26,877 nucleotides of DNA from CAISIP01 sp031383745 (GTDB lineage: Bacteria > Pseudomonadota > Gammaproteobacteria > Burkholderiales > Burkholderiaceae_C), in the NCBI GenBank assembly GCA_031383745.1, contig JANMZX010000071.1, positions 1 through 26,877 on the forward strand, read 5' to 3'. Position 1 is the stretch's first letter. Each line of letters starts with the position of its first letter. Positions 7,982 to 17,196 of this stretch are shown one piece after another. The notes beneath the pieces were generated by a model. It was not told the DNA's origin. It saw only the letters and a program-made list of their open reading frames with translations, and searched no databases. The translations under genes and the position numbers were made by a program.

Positions 7982-9058
7982 TTAGTTCCAGATATTGAAT
8001 GGGGTCTGCATCCAGGCCCCTACGACCACCAGCCAGACAAGGGTGACAGGGATGAAGATCTTCCAGCCCAGGCGCATGATCTGGTCGTAGCGATACCGCG
8101 GGAAGGTGGCGCGAACCCACAGGAACATGGTGACGACCACGAAGGTCTTGATCGCCAGCCAGATCCACCCGGGGATCCAGTCGAGGAAAGCAAACGGCGA
8201 CAACCAGCCCCCCAGGAACAGCAGCGAACACAGCGTCGACACCAGGATCATGTTGGCGTATTCGGCCAGGAAGAACATGGCAAACGACATGCCGGAGTAT
8301 TCGACCATGTGCCCGGCCACGATTTCCGACTCGCCCTCGACCACGTCGAACGGGTGGCGGTTGGTTTCGGCCAGACCGGAGATGAAATACACCAGGAAGA
8401 TCGGCAGCAGCGACAGCCAGTTCCAGGACAGGATGCCCACACCGTGCGAGGCGAAGATGCCCTTGCCCTGCCCCATCACGATGTCGCTGAGGTTCATGCT
8501 CGCCGACACCATCAAAACCACGACCAGGCAAAAGCCCATGGCGATCTCGTAGCTGACCATCTGGGCCGACGCGCGCAATGCACCCAGGAAGGCGTACTTG
8601 GAGTTGGACGCCCAGCCGGCGATGATCACACCGTAGACCTCGAGCGAGGTGATGGCCATCAGGAACAGCAGGCCGGCATTCACGTTGGCGAGCGCGACTT
8701 CGGGCCCGAACGGGATCACGGCCCAGGCCGCCAGCGCCGGCATGATGGTCATGATCGGCCCGAGCAGGAACAGGCCCTTGCTCGCCGCCGAGGGAACAAT
8801 GATTTCCTTGGTGAGCAGCTTCAGGGCATCGGCGATCGGGGTCAGGAGGCCCTTGGGGCCGACGCGGTTCGGGCCGTTGCGCAACTGGGTGAAGGCGATC
8901 GCCTTGCGTTCCCACAGCGTGAGGTAGGCGACACAACCCATCAGCGGTGCGAGCACCACGACGATCTTGATCAGGGCCCACACCACCGGCCAGACCAGGG
9001 CGGTCCACCAGGGTGAGGCCATCAGACCCAGGCCACCGGCGTAGAACTGGTCGATCAT
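7982..9058 (-). CDS. nuoH: NADH-quinone oxidoreductase subunit H
   Basis: A 358-residue membrane subunit with eight hydrophobic helices that forms most of the quinone-binding chamber with NuoB and NuoD. Conserved segments are RNGPNRVGPKG (60-70), the ETNRHPFDVVEGESE loop (231-245) and VEYSGM (252-257). ETNR-PFD is diagnostic of the family; the usual second proline of NRPPFD is a histidine here. A strong AGGAGG lies 7-12 bases before ATG 9058. The start overlaps the nuoG stop by four bases (ATGA), so translation should be coupled to nuoG. Confidence 0.97.
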   Translation of the reverse strand: MIDQFYAGGLGLMASPWWTALVWPVVWALIKIVVVLAPLMGCVAYLTLWERKAIAFTQLRNGPNRVGPKGLLTPIADALKLLTKEIIVPSAASKGLFLLGPIMTIMPALAAWAVIPFGPEVALANVNAGLLFLMAITSLEVYGVIIAGWASNSKYAFLGALRASAQMVSYEIAMGFCLVVVLMVSASMNLSDIVMGQGKGIFASHGVGILSWNWLSLLPIFLVYFISGLAETNRHPFDVVEGESEIVAGHMVEYSGMSFAMFFLAEYANMILVSTLCSLLFLGGWLSPFAFLDWIPGWIWLAIKTFVVVTMFLWVRATFPRYRYDQIMRLGWKIFIPVTLVWLVVVGAWMQTPFNIWN

Positions 9059-11190
9059 GCCACTGCCTCCTGCGGAGCCGGCTGAGGCGCGGCCGCAACG
9101 CTTGCACGTGCATCCGCGGTCAGCTGCAGCGATGTGGCACGCCGCACGATCGAGTCGAGCTGGTAGATCGACGCCACGACAGGGTCGGTCGATGCCGGCG
9201 ACAGGTCAATCGGCGCGCTCGTCTGGTTGCCAAGCCGGTCTGGGGGCACCATGGCGGCGCCTGCCAGGCCGGTGCGCGCCAGGACGTCAGGCGTGGATTC
9301 GAAATCAAACCCGGGCAGGCCCAGCGTATTGGCCAGCACGCGCAGCACCTTCCAGCCCGGGCGCGCATCGCCTGCCGGCTTGACCACCGCATGGAACCCC
9401 TGCAAACGGCCTTCGGCGTTGACAAAACTGCCGGAGGTTTCGGTGAAAGGCGTGATCGGCAGCAACACGTCGGCGATGTCCATGTTGGCCATGAACGGGC
9501 TCAGGCTCACGACCATCTGCGCCTTGGACAAGGCACCAGCGCCACCGGCCGCGTCGAAAGCCGGTTCGTTGTTGAACAGCAGCACGGCCTTGAGGCCGCC
9601 CGCCAGCATCTGGCCGGCATGCAAGCCGCCGCCCGCCGGCATGGCGCCGACCAGCTGCGCACCCACCGTGTTGGCGGCTTCGGTGAGGTACCCGACCCGG
9701 GCGCCGGTCTGGCCGGCGATCCAGTTTGCCAGCGCCAGCAGGCTGCCTGCGCGGCCATGGTGTGCGGCCGCGTTGCCCAGCAGCACTGCTTTGCGCTCGC
9801 CGCCCAGGAGCGACCTGGCGATGGCGCTGGACGCGCCATCCGCCGTGCCTGCAAACGGCGCCGGTATGCCTTTTTCGGCGGCGATCGCGCACGCCAGATT
9901 GGCCAGCGCGCGCGCCCATTCTGCAGACGGGGCGACCACCGTGTTGGCCACCGGCAAGGCCCAGTCCTGCACCTGCGCGTTGACCACGTGGACAACGCAA
10001 CCCTTGCGGGTGGCCTGGCGGATACGCTGCGCGAACAACGGATGGTCCTTGCGCAGGTTGGAGCCGACCACCAGCACCCGCTGCAGGTCGGACAGCGCTG
10101 CGATGTCCATGCCGAGATAACGGGCGCCCTGCGCCGCGGCGAACTCGGCGTTGCGCAGGCGGTAGTCGATGTTGTCGCTGCCCAGGCCACGCACCAGCGC
10201 CCCGGCCAGGAACAACTCCTCGACCGTGCTGTGCGGGCTGACCAGCGCTCCGATGCTGGCCGCGCCGTGGTCGGCCTTGATCTGCTTGAGACCGTTGGCG
10301 ACGTACTCGAGCGCGGTCTGCCAGTCGACGGTGCGCCACTGCCCGCCCTGCTTGAGCATTGGTGCTGTCAGGCGACCCGGCCCGTTGAGGGCTTCGTACG
10401 AAAACCGGTCGCGGTCGGCGATCCAGCATTCGTTGACGGCTTCGTTTTCCAGCGGAACGACACGCATCACCTTGTTGTTCTTGACCTGCACCACCAGGTT
10501 CGCGCCGGTCGAGTCATGCGGGCTGACCGACTTGCGGCGCGACAGCTCCCAGGTGCGGGCGCTGTAGCGAAACGGCTTGCTGGTGAGCGCGCCCACCGGA
10601 CAGATGTCGATCATGTTGCCGGAGAGTTCGGAGTCGATCGACTGCCCGATGAAGGTCTCGATCTCGGCATGTTCGCCGCGGTGCGACATGCCGAGTTCCA
10701 TCACGCCGGCCACCTCCTGGCCGAAACGCACGCAGCGCGTGCAATGGATGCAGCGGCTCATTTCCTCCATGGAAACCAGCGGGCCGGCATCCTTGTGGAA
10801 CACGACGCGTTTTTCTTCCGCGTAGCGCGAGGAGCTGCCGCCGTAACCCACGGCCAGGTCCTGCAGCTGGCATTCGCCGCCCTGGTCGCAGATCGGGCAG
10901 TCGAGCGGGTGGTTGATCAGCAGGAACTCCATCACCGACTGCTGCGCCTTGATCGCCTTGTCGCTCTTGGTGCGCACGATCATGCCCTGGGTCACGGGCG
11001 TGGCGCATGCCGGCATGGGCTTGGGCATCTTCTCGACGTCCACCAGGCACATGCGGCAGTTGGCGGCGATGCTGAGCTTCTTGTGGTAGCAGAAATGCGG
11101 GATGTAGGTGCCCGCCTTGTCGGCCGCATGCATGATCATGCTGCCTTCGTCGATGCCCACCTTCTTGCCGTCGAGTTCGATTTCAACCAT
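9055..11190 (-). CDS. nuoG: NADH-quinone oxidoreductase subunit G
   Basis: A 711-residue iron-sulfur subunit of the NADH-oxidising arm. The N-terminus holds a [2Fe-2S] ferredoxin domain (C34, C45, C48, C62), then the His-ligated [4Fe-4S] site (H94, C98, C101, C107) and a further [4Fe-4S] site (C147, C150, C153, C197). The rest is a molybdopterin-oxidoreductase-like fold with no sign of cofactor use. The extra N7-type CxxCxxxC cluster of some NuoG proteins is not apparent near residues 230-270. The C-terminus is alanine-rich. It starts 14 bases after nuoF and overlaps nuoH by four bases. Confidence 0.97.
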   Translation of the reverse strand: MVEIELDGKKVGIDEGSMIMHAADKAGTYIPHFCYHKKLSIAANCRMCLVDVEKMPKPMPACATPVTQGMIVRTKSDKAIKAQQSVMEFLLINHPLDCPICDQGGECQLQDLAVGYGGSSSRYAEEKRVVFHKDAGPLVSMEEMSRCIHCTRCVRFGQEVAGVMELGMSHRGEHAEIETFIGQSIDSELSGNMIDICPVGALTSKPFRYSARTWELSRRKSVSPHDSTGANLVVQVKNNKVMRVVPLENEAVNECWIADRDRFSYEALNGPGRLTAPMLKQGGQWRTVDWQTALEYVANGLKQIKADHGAASIGALVSPHSTVEELFLAGALVRGLGSDNIDYRLRNAEFAAAQGARYLGMDIAALSDLQRVLVVGSNLRKDHPLFAQRIRQATRKGCVVHVVNAQVQDWALPVANTVVAPSAEWARALANLACAIAAEKGIPAPFAGTADGASSAIARSLLGGERKAVLLGNAAAHHGRAGSLLALANWIAGQTGARVGYLTEAANTVGAQLVGAMPAGGGLHAGQMLAGGLKAVLLFNNEPAFDAAGGAGALSKAQMVVSLSPFMANMDIADVLLPITPFTETSGSFVNAEGRLQGFHAVVKPAGDARPGWKVLRVLANTLGLPGFDFESTPDVLARTGLAGAAMVPPDRLGNQTSAPIDLSPASTDPVVASIYQLDSIVRRATSLQLTADARASVAAAPQPAPQEAVA

Positions 11191-11204
11191 GTTGGGATGC
11201 CCGT

Positions 11205-12560
11205 TCAGACGTAGGCCGGGACCATGCAGGTCTTGTGTTCTACGTGGTGCTCAAATTCGTGGCGGAAATGCTTGATCATGGCCCGCACCGGCATCGCCGC
11301 CGCGTCGCCGAGCGCGCAGATCGTGCGCCCCTGGATGTTGTCCGCCACCGAATTGAGAAGATCCATGTCGCTCGGGCGGCCCTGGCCGTTCTCGACCCGG
11401 TCGACCATGCGCGACAACCAGCCGGTACCCTCGCGGCAGGGCGTGCATTGACCGCAGGACTCGTGCATGTAGAAGTAGCTCAGCCGCTGCAACGACTTCA
11501 CCATGCAGCGGCTGTCGTCCAGCACGATGACCGCGCCGGAACCCAGCATCGAGCCGGCCTTGGCGATCGAGTCGTAGTCCATCGTGCACTCCATCATGAT
11601 GGATGCAGGCAGGATAGGGGCCGACGAGCCCCCCGGGATCACCGCCTTGAGCTTGCGGCCGGCGCGCACGCCGCCGGCGAGCTCCAGCAGTTTGGCAAAT
11701 GGCGTGCCCAGCGGCACCTCGTAGTTGCCCGGCAGTTCCACGTCGCCGCTGACCGAATAGATCTTGGTTCCGCCATTGTTGGGTTTGCCGCAGGCCAGAT
11801 AGGCCGCACCGCCATGACGGATGATCCAGGGCACCGCCGCGAAGGTCTCGGTGTTGTTGATCGTCGTGGGCTTGCCGTACAGGCCGAAGCTGGCCGGAAA
11901 CGGCGGCTTGAAGCGGGGCTGGCCCTTCTTGCCCTCGAGCGATTCGAGCAGGGCTGTTTCCTCGCCGCAGATGTAGGCGCCGAAGCCGTGCGCCGCGTGC
12001 AGCTGGAAGCTGAATCCGCTGCCCAGAATCTTGTCGCCCAGCAGGCCGGCGGCTCGTGCCTCCTCCAGGGCCTCCTCGAAGCGGTCGTAGGTGTCGAAGA
12101 TTTCGCCGTGGATGTAGTTGTAACCCACCGAGATGCCCATCGCATAGGCGGCGATGACCATGCCTTCGATCACGATATGCGGGTTGAACTGCAGGATGTC
12201 GCGGTCCTTGCAGGTGCCGGGTTCGCCTTCGTCCGAATTGCAGACCAGGTACTTCTGGCCCGGGAACTGGCGTGGCATGAAGCTCCACTTCAGGCCGGTC
12301 GGAAAACCCGCGCCGCCGCGGCCGCGCAGGCCGGACTCCTTGACCGTGGCGATCACCTGGTCCTGGGTCAGGCCCTCGCCGCCGTCCAGCGCGAGCACCT
12401 TGCGCAGGGCCTGGTAACCACCCCGTGCCTCGTAGTCCTTGAGGCGCCAGTTGGCGCCGTTGAGACCAGCGTATATCTGCGGATCGATATGGCGATCATG
12501 GAAACAGGTCTCCACACCCGTCGCCTTGAATTGCGCCAGCACCTGGACGGCGGTCATCAT
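11205..12560 (-). CDS. nuoF: NADH-quinone oxidoreductase subunit F
   Basis: A 451-residue flavoprotein subunit that oxidises NADH through FMN. The glycine-rich NADH/FMN segment GRGGAGFPTG lies at about 80-89, and the cluster N3 ligands are C369, C372, C375 (SCGQCTPC) and C415 (RTICALGD). The open frame runs further upstream, but ATG 12560 (or the adjacent ATG 12557) gives the normal N-terminus. It forms an ATGA overlap with the nuoE stop, so 12560 was chosen. The protein works in the cytoplasmic tip of complex I with NuoE and NuoG. Confidence 0.96.
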   Translation of the reverse strand: MMTAVQVLAQFKATGVETCFHDRHIDPQIYAGLNGANWRLKDYEARGGYQALRKVLALDGGEGLTQDQVIATVKESGLRGRGGAGFPTGLKWSFMPRQFPGQKYLVCNSDEGEPGTCKDRDILQFNPHIVIEGMVIAAYAMGISVGYNYIHGEIFDTYDRFEEALEEARAAGLLGDKILGSGFSFQLHAAHGFGAYICGEETALLESLEGKKGQPRFKPPFPASFGLYGKPTTINNTETFAAVPWIIRHGGAAYLACGKPNNGGTKIYSVSGDVELPGNYEVPLGTPFAKLLELAGGVRAGRKLKAVIPGGSSAPILPASIMMECTMDYDSIAKAGSMLGSGAVIVLDDSRCMVKSLQRLSYFYMHESCGQCTPCREGTGWLSRMVDRVENGQGRPSDMDLLNSVADNIQGRTICALGDAAAMPVRAMIKHFRHEFEHHVEHKTCMVPAYV

Positions 12561-13045
12561 GGGGCCTCCGCCGCGCGCAACGCATCCACCAGCTGGTCGA
12601 GTTTCTCGTGGCTCATGAAACTGCACATGGTGCGGTCATTGACCAGCATCACCGGGGAATCCGCACAGGCGCCGAGGCACTCGCTTTGCTGCAGCGTGAA
12701 CATGCCGTCCTTCGTGGTTTCGCCCATGCCGACGCCCAGCTTGCGCTCCAGGTGCTGCAACGCACCGGCGCCGTCGCGTAGCTGGCAGGGCAGGTTGGTA
12801 CACACGTTGAGCTTGTATCGGCCCACCGGTTTCTGGTTGTACATGTTGTAGAAGGTGGTCACCTCGCGCACGGCGATCGGGGCCATGCCCAGGTAGTCGG
12901 CGACCAGCTTTTCGCTGTCGGCGCTGACGCTGCCCAGCTCCTGCTGCACGATCGTCAAGCAGGCCATCACGGCGGACTGCTTCTGGTCTGGCGGGTACTT
13001 CGCCACTTCCTTCGCAAAGCGCACACGCGCTGCTTCCGAAATCAT
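12557..13045 (-). CDS. nuoE: NADH-quinone oxidoreductase subunit E
   Basis: A 162-residue thioredoxin-like [2Fe-2S] subunit of complex I, binding cluster N1a. The four ligands are C82 and C87 (VCTNLPC) and C123 and C127 (ECLGAC). Length and spacing are normal. ATG 13045 has GGGGAG in front of it, and its first bases overlap the nuoD stop (ATGA at 13042-13045). The 3' end overlaps nuoF in the same way, so nuoD, nuoE and nuoF form a coupled trio. Confidence 0.97.
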   Translation of the reverse strand: MISEAARVRFAKEVAKYPPDQKQSAVMACLTIVQQELGSVSADSEKLVADYLGMAPIAVREVTTFYNMYNQKPVGRYKLNVCTNLPCQLRDGAGALQHLERKLGVGMGETTKDGMFTLQQSECLGACADSPVMLVNDRTMCSFMSHEKLDQLVDALRAAEAP

Positions 13046-14295
13046 CGATCAATCTCCCCAAACACAATGTCCATGGTGCCGATGATCGCCACCGCGTCGG
13101 CAATCATGTGGCCACGGGTCAGTTCGTCCATGCCGGCCAGGTGCGCGAACCCGGGCGGCCGGATCTTCAGCCGGTAGGGCTTGTTGGCGCCATCGCTGAC
13201 GATATAGATGCCGAACTCGCCCTTCGGGTGCTCCACCGCCGCATAGGCCTCGCCCGCGGGCACGTGGAAACCCTCGGTGAACAGCTTGAAGTGGTGGATC
13301 AGCTCCTCCATGCTCGACTTCATCGATTCGCGCGAAGGCGGTGCGATCTTGTGGTCATCGGTGATCACCGGGCCCGGATTGGCGCGCAACCAGTCGACGC
13401 ACTGCTTCATGATGCGGTTGGACTGGCGCATTTCGGCCACCCGCACCAGGTAGCGGTCGTAACAATCGCCGGTCTTGCCGACCGGAATGTCGAAGTCGAC
13501 CAGTCCGTAGGCGTCGTAGGGCTGCTTCTTGCGCAGATCCCAGGCGACCCCCGAACCGCGCAGCATGGGGCCGGTGAAGCCCATGTGCAGCGCGCGTTCA
13601 GGCGATACCACGGCGATGCCGACGGTGCGTTGCTTCCAGATGCGGTTGTCGGTCAGCAGCGTCTCGTATTCATCGACCTGCCCGGGGAAGTTCTTGCAGA
13701 AGTCATCGATGAAATCGAGCAGGCTGCCCTGGCGGTTTTCGTTGAGCTGGGCAATCGCCTTGGCGTTGCGGATCTTGCTGACCTGGTACTGCGGCATGGT
13801 GTCCGGCAGATCCCGGTAGACACCGCCGGGCCGGAAATAGGCCGCGTGCATGCGCGCGCCCGAGGCGGCTTCGTACATGTCGAACAGGGCCTCGCGTTCA
13901 CGGAAGCAATAGATAAGGATGTTCATCGCGCCGCAATCGAAGCCGTGCGCGCCCAGCCACAACAGGTGGTTGAGCAACCGGGTGATCTCGGCGAACATCA
14001 CGCGGATGTACTGGGCCCGCAGCGGCACATCGACCTGCAGCAGCTTCTCGATGGCCAGGCAGTAGGCCTGCTCGTTGGCCATCATCGACACGTAGTCGAG
14101 CCGGTCCATGTAGGGCAGCGACTGGATGTAGGTCTTGCTCTCGGCGAGCTTCTCGGTGGCGCGGTGCAGCAACCCGATATGCGGATCCGCGCGCTGGACC
14201 ACCTCGCCGTCGAGTTCAAGCACCAGGCGCAGCACGCCATGGGCTGCCGGGTGCTGCGGCCCGAAATTCAGGGTGTAGTTCTTGATCTCAGCCAT
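13042..14295 (-). CDS. nuoD: NADH-quinone oxidoreductase subunit D
   Basis: A 417-residue subunit related to the large subunit of NiFe hydrogenase, lining the quinone pocket with NuoB and NuoH. The N-terminal FGPQHPAAHG (11-20), the GLLHRATEK loop (41-49, containing the quinone-contacting histidine H44) and LPYMDRLDYVS (60-70) are all conserved. The nickel ligands of hydrogenases are absent, as expected for the family. It follows nuoC after 39 bases and has a GGAAG ribosome site. nuoC and nuoD are separate genes, unlike the fused nuoCD of E. coli. Confidence 0.97.
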   Translation of the reverse strand: MAEIKNYTLNFGPQHPAAHGVLRLVLELDGEVVQRADPHIGLLHRATEKLAESKTYIQSLPYMDRLDYVSMMANEQAYCLAIEKLLQVDVPLRAQYIRVMFAEITRLLNHLLWLGAHGFDCGAMNILIYCFREREALFDMYEAASGARMHAAYFRPGGVYRDLPDTMPQYQVSKIRNAKAIAQLNENRQGSLLDFIDDFCKNFPGQVDEYETLLTDNRIWKQRTVGIAVVSPERALHMGFTGPMLRGSGVAWDLRKKQPYDAYGLVDFDIPVGKTGDCYDRYLVRVAEMRQSNRIMKQCVDWLRANPGPVITDDHKIAPPSRESMKSSMEELIHHFKLFTEGFHVPAGEAYAAVEHPKGEFGIYIVSDGANKPYRLKIRPPGFAHLAGMDELTRGHMIADAVAIIGTMDIVFGEIDR

Positions 14296-14334
14296 GAAAA
14301 GTTGCTTCCGTGCGACCGGCTCCAGGGCGGCCCG

Positions 14335-14940
14335 TCAATGCCGGCCCCCGTAGTTGTCTTCCCGCACGATGCGCGGCGTGATCTCGCGCGGCTCGATCGT
14401 GACGCCCTGGTAGATCACCCGCTTGGCTTCAGCGTCGTAACGCATCTCGACGTGCCCGGTGGTGGGGAAGTCCTTCCGGAACGGATGGCCGATGAAACCG
14501 TAGTCGGTCAGTATGCGACGCAGGTCGTTGTGGCCCTCGAACACGATGCCGAACAGGTCGAATGCCTCGCGCTCGAACCAGTTGGCAGAGTTCCACACGC
14601 CGCACAACGACACCACTGCAGGCACGTCGTCGTCGGGCGCAAACACCTTGAGCCGGACACGCTGGTTCAGGCTGACCGACAACAGGTGCGACACCACGCA
14701 GAACCGGCCGGCATCCGCACCGCCGGTGTACTCGGAGTAGTCGACGCCGCACAGGTCGACCAGTTGCTCGAACCGGCACCCGGGCGCGTCACGCAGCAGG
14801 GTGGCAGCGGCCAGGTAGTCGGCGGCACGTACAACGACCGTCACCTCGCCGAACGCCACCGTCAGTCGCAGCGCCTTGTCGCCAAGTGCCGCTGCGACGG
14901 CGGCCTTGAGGGTCTCGGGATGAACAGCAAAACCGGTCAT
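14335..14940 (-). CDS. nuoC: NADH-quinone oxidoreductase subunit C
   Basis: A 201-residue 30-kDa-type subunit of the peripheral arm. The family signature WFEREAFDLFGIVF and the GHNDLRRILTDYGF-GHPFRKDFP region lie at about 121-160. The open frame extends upstream through nuoB, but ATG 14940 is preceded by AGAGG at good spacing and gives the usual N-terminus. It stabilises NuoD and NuoB and has no cofactor. It starts 10 bases after the nuoB stop. Confidence 0.96.
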   Translation of the reverse strand: MTGFAVHPETLKAAVAAALGDKALRLTVAFGEVTVVVRAADYLAAATLLRDAPGCRFEQLVDLCGVDYSEYTGGADAGRFCVVSHLLSVSLNQRVRLKVFAPDDDVPAVVSLCGVWNSANWFEREAFDLFGIVFEGHNDLRRILTDYGFIGHPFRKDFPTTGHVEMRYDAEAKRVIYQGVTIEPREITPRIVREDNYGGRH

Positions 14941-14950
14941 GACAACCTCT

Positions 14951-15427
14951 TCACGCACGCGCGATGGTGTTGGTGCGGCGGATCTTCTGCTGCAACTGGA
15001 TGATGCCGTACAGCAGCGCCTCGGCCGTCGGCGGACAGCCCGGGACGTACACATCCACGGGCACGATGCGATCGCAACCACGCACGACCGAGTAGCTGTA
15101 GTGGTAGTAGCCGCCGCCGTTGGCACAGGAGCCCATCGACAACACCCAGCGCGGCTCGCTCATCTGGTCGTAGACCTTGCGCAGCGCGGGTGCCATCTTG
15201 TTGCACAGCGTGCCAGCCACGATCATCAGGTCGGACTGGCGCGGACTGGGCCGGAACAACATGCTGAAGCGCTCCATGTCATAACGCGCGGCACCTGCAT
15301 GCATCATCTCGATCGCACAGCAGGCCAGGCCGAATGTCATGGGCCACAACGAACCGGTCTTGGCCCAGTTCACCACCGAGTCGTAACTGGTGGTGGCAAA
15401 GCCTTCCTTGAATACGCCTTCGATCAT
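14951..15427 (-). CDS. nuoB: NADH-quinone oxidoreductase subunit B
   Basis: A 158-residue subunit carrying cluster N2, the last iron-sulfur centre before quinone. The ligands are the tandem C36-C37 (GLACCAIEMM), C101 (GSCANGGG) and C131 (VPGCPP). The frame is open upstream, but ATG 15427 (MIEGVFKEGF) matches the family and has GGGAGTG as a ribosome site inside the nuoA end. Only 4 bases separate it from the nuoA stop. Confidence 0.97.
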   Translation of the reverse strand: MIEGVFKEGFATTSYDSVVNWAKTGSLWPMTFGLACCAIEMMHAGAARYDMERFSMLFRPSPRQSDLMIVAGTLCNKMAPALRKVYDQMSEPRWVLSMGSCANGGGYYHYSYSVVRGCDRIVPVDVYVPGCPPTAEALLYGIIQLQQKIRRTNTIARA

Positions 15428-15431
15428 CGTG

Positions 15432-15791
15432 TCACTCCCAATCCAGGGCCCCCTTCTTCCACTCGTAGGCAAAACCAACCACGAGGATCCCCAGGAAAAC
15501 CATCATCGACCAGAAACCCACGGCACCGATTTCCTTGAGCGAGACAGCCCACGGGAACAGAAATGCAATCTCGAGGTCGAACAGGATGAACAGGATCGCC
15601 ACGAGGTAGTAGCGCACGTCGAACTTCATGCGGGCGTCTTCGAACGCCTCGAAACCGCATTCGTAGGGGGAGTTCTTGGCTGCGTCAGGCCGGTTCGGCC
15701 CCAGGATATAGCCAAGCACCTGCGGCACTACACCAACACCAATACCGACCAGGATAAACAGCAGGACTGGCAGGTACTGGTCGAGGTTCAT
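15432..15791 (-). CDS. nuoA: NADH-quinone oxidoreductase subunit A
   Basis: A 119-residue three-helix membrane subunit (helices about 7-30, 62-84, 91-111). The signature loop with SPYECGFEAF (41-50) and the acidic pair in LFDLEIAFLFPW (D72, E74) are present. It is the first gene of the complex I operon and lies 61 bases after the 3' end of tRNA-Leu. The ribosome site is weak (a GAAG about 9 bases before the ATG). No clear dedicated promoter was found in the 61-base gap, so nuo transcription may begin upstream of the tRNA or further back. Confidence 0.96.
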   Translation of the reverse strand: MNLDQYLPVLLFILVGIGVGVVPQVLGYILGPNRPDAAKNSPYECGFEAFEDARMKFDVRYYLVAILFILFDLEIAFLFPWAVSLKEIGAVGFWSMMVFLGILVVGFAYEWKKGALDWE

Positions 15792-15852
15792 GGGGAGCTT
15801 CGATGGACGATTTCCGACAAACTGGAACGGGCAGGGTCGGTCAGTATTATTC

Positions 15853-15937
15853 TGGTGCCGTCGGCGAGACTCGAACTCGCACAGCTTTCGCCACTACCCC
15901 CTCAAGATAGCGTGTCTACCAATTTCACCACGACGGC
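15853..15937 (-). tRNA. tRNA-Leu, anticodon GAG
   Basis: The cloverleaf reads clearly on the minus strand. The acceptor stem is GCCGTCG (15937-15931) with CGACGGC (15863-15857), with discriminator A and an encoded CCA (15855-15853). The anticodon stem CTATC/GGTAG encloses the loop TTGAGGG, giving anticodon GAG at 15903-15901. The T loop has GTTCGAGTC, and there is a long class II variable arm as expected for leucine. It decodes CUC and CUU. The gene sits between secG and nuoA on the same strand. Confidence 0.96.
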
Positions 15938-16052
15938 GGCTTTCAAATGCCCGGATTGCGTGAGGAACCTTGCGGCTTTTGCTCCCTGGACACATTAGAG
16001 TTTACCCTGATTTGTAGAAGCCCCCTGGCCCTGCAACCAATTCGAATGCAGC

Positions 16053-16412
16053 TTATTTCGATGGGATCAATGCCGCCCCGGATGCGGGTGCAGCGGGTGC
16101 GGAGGCCACGGCTGCCGGAACCGTCCCGGCGGCACCTTCGAGCACGCTGCCACTGCTGCTGCCGACACTGGTGCGGAGGTTGCCGAAGTAGGCCAGGCCC
16201 AGCGTGCACACGAAGAATACCGTGGCGAGCACCGCCGTCGTACGCGACAGGAAGTTGGCGCTGCCGCTGGCACCGAACAGGCTGCCCGAGCTGCCGCTCC
16301 CGAAGGCGGCCCCCATGTCGGCGCCCTTTCCATGCTGCACCAGGATCAGGCCGATCATGCCCAGTGCCGACAGCATCTGCACCACCAGGATCAGCGTTAA
16401 CACGATATTCAT
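16053..16412 (-). CDS. secG: Preprotein translocase subunit SecG
   Basis: A 119-residue membrane protein with two hydrophobic helices (about 2-24 and 56-77) joined by the conserved GLILVQHGKGADMGAAFGSG segment. It is an auxiliary subunit of the SecYEG translocon that aids SecA-driven export. The C-terminal tail beyond residue 80 is Ala/Ser/Pro-rich, low in complexity and longer than in E. coli, as is common in betaproteobacteria. ATG 16412 has AGGAG at about 7 bases. It follows tpiA by 28 bases. Confidence 0.95.
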   Translation of the reverse strand: MNIVLTLILVVQMLSALGMIGLILVQHGKGADMGAAFGSGSSGSLFGASGSANFLSRTTAVLATVFFVCTLGLAYFGNLRTSVGSSSGSVLEGAAGTVPAAVASAPAAPASGAALIPSK

Positions 16413-16440
16413 CAAAACTCCTAGATTGATAGCAATGTGA

Positions 16441-17196
16441 TCAAGCCGCCAGACGGCTTGCAGCGGCGATGATCGCCAGGAAATCCGCGGCCTTGAGCGA
16501 CGCGCCACCGACCAGGCCGCCATCGATGTCGGACTGGCCCAACAGCTCGGCAGCGTTGGCTGCATTCATGCTGCCACCGTAGAGGATCTGCATGCGTTCG
16601 GCATGCTGTGTCGCCGCCTTGAGCTGCGCACGCAGCACACCATGCACCTGCTGCGCCTGCGCCGGCGTGGCCGTGCGGCCGGTCCCGATGGCCCAGACCG
16701 GCTCGTAGGCCACCACGACCTCGCTGATGCAGTGGCCGTTCGCATGAATCACCGCGGCCAGCTGGTGTTTCACCACCTCTTCGGTCTGGCCGGCCTCGCG
16801 CTGCGCCAGGGTCTCGCCGACACACACGATCGGGGTGATGCCGCACGCCAGTGCCAGCCGCACCTTGTCGGCCACCGCCAGGTCGGTTTCGGCATGGTAC
16901 TGGCGCCGCTCCGAATGACCGACGATCGCATAACGCACGCCAAACTCGCGCAGCATGGCGCCCGACACCTCACCGGTGTAGGCGCCAGCCTCGTGGCCGC
17001 TCACATCCTGTGCGCCCAGGTCGATAGCACTGCCGGCGAGCAGGCCGCCGACCTGCGCCAGGTACGGCGCCGGCACGCAAACGGCCACGGCACACACCGG
17101 CGCCGGCAAACCGGCGCGCAGGGCAGATACCAGTTCCGAGTTGAGCGCCAGGCTGCCGTTCAACTTCCAGTTGCCGGCGATCAGTTTGCGGTTCAT
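16441..17196 (-). CDS. tpiA: Triosephosphate isomerase
   Basis: A 251-residue TIM barrel enzyme interconverting dihydroxyacetone phosphate and glyceraldehyde 3-phosphate. The active-site residues N9 and K11 (GNWKLNG), H94 (IVGHSERR) and the catalytic base E165 (AYEPVWAIGTG) are all present. The mobile loop 6 follows directly. KLNG replaces the more common KMNG. GGGGGA precedes the ATG, which overlaps the stop of the upstream oxidoreductase gene by four bases (ATGA), so the two are translationally coupled. Confidence 0.97.
   Translation of the reverse strand: MNRKLIAGNWKLNGSLALNSELVSALRAGLPAPVCAVAVCVPAPYLAQVGGLLAGSAIDLGAQDVSGHEAGAYTGEVSGAMLREFGVRYAIVGHSERRQYHAETDLAVADKVRLALACGITPIVCVGETLAQREAGQTEEVVKHQLAAVIHANGHCISEVVVAYEPVWAIGTGRTATPAQAQQVHGVLRAQLKAATQHAERMQILYGGSMNAANAAELLGQSDIDGGLVGGASLKAADFLAIIAAASRLAA

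Noticed and set aside
15938..16052. Possible promoter before tRNA-Leu (TTGGTT, 18 bases, TACAAA on the minus strand)
   Set aside because: Only three of six and four of six consensus matches; too weak to annotate, though a promoter somewhere here is plausible.
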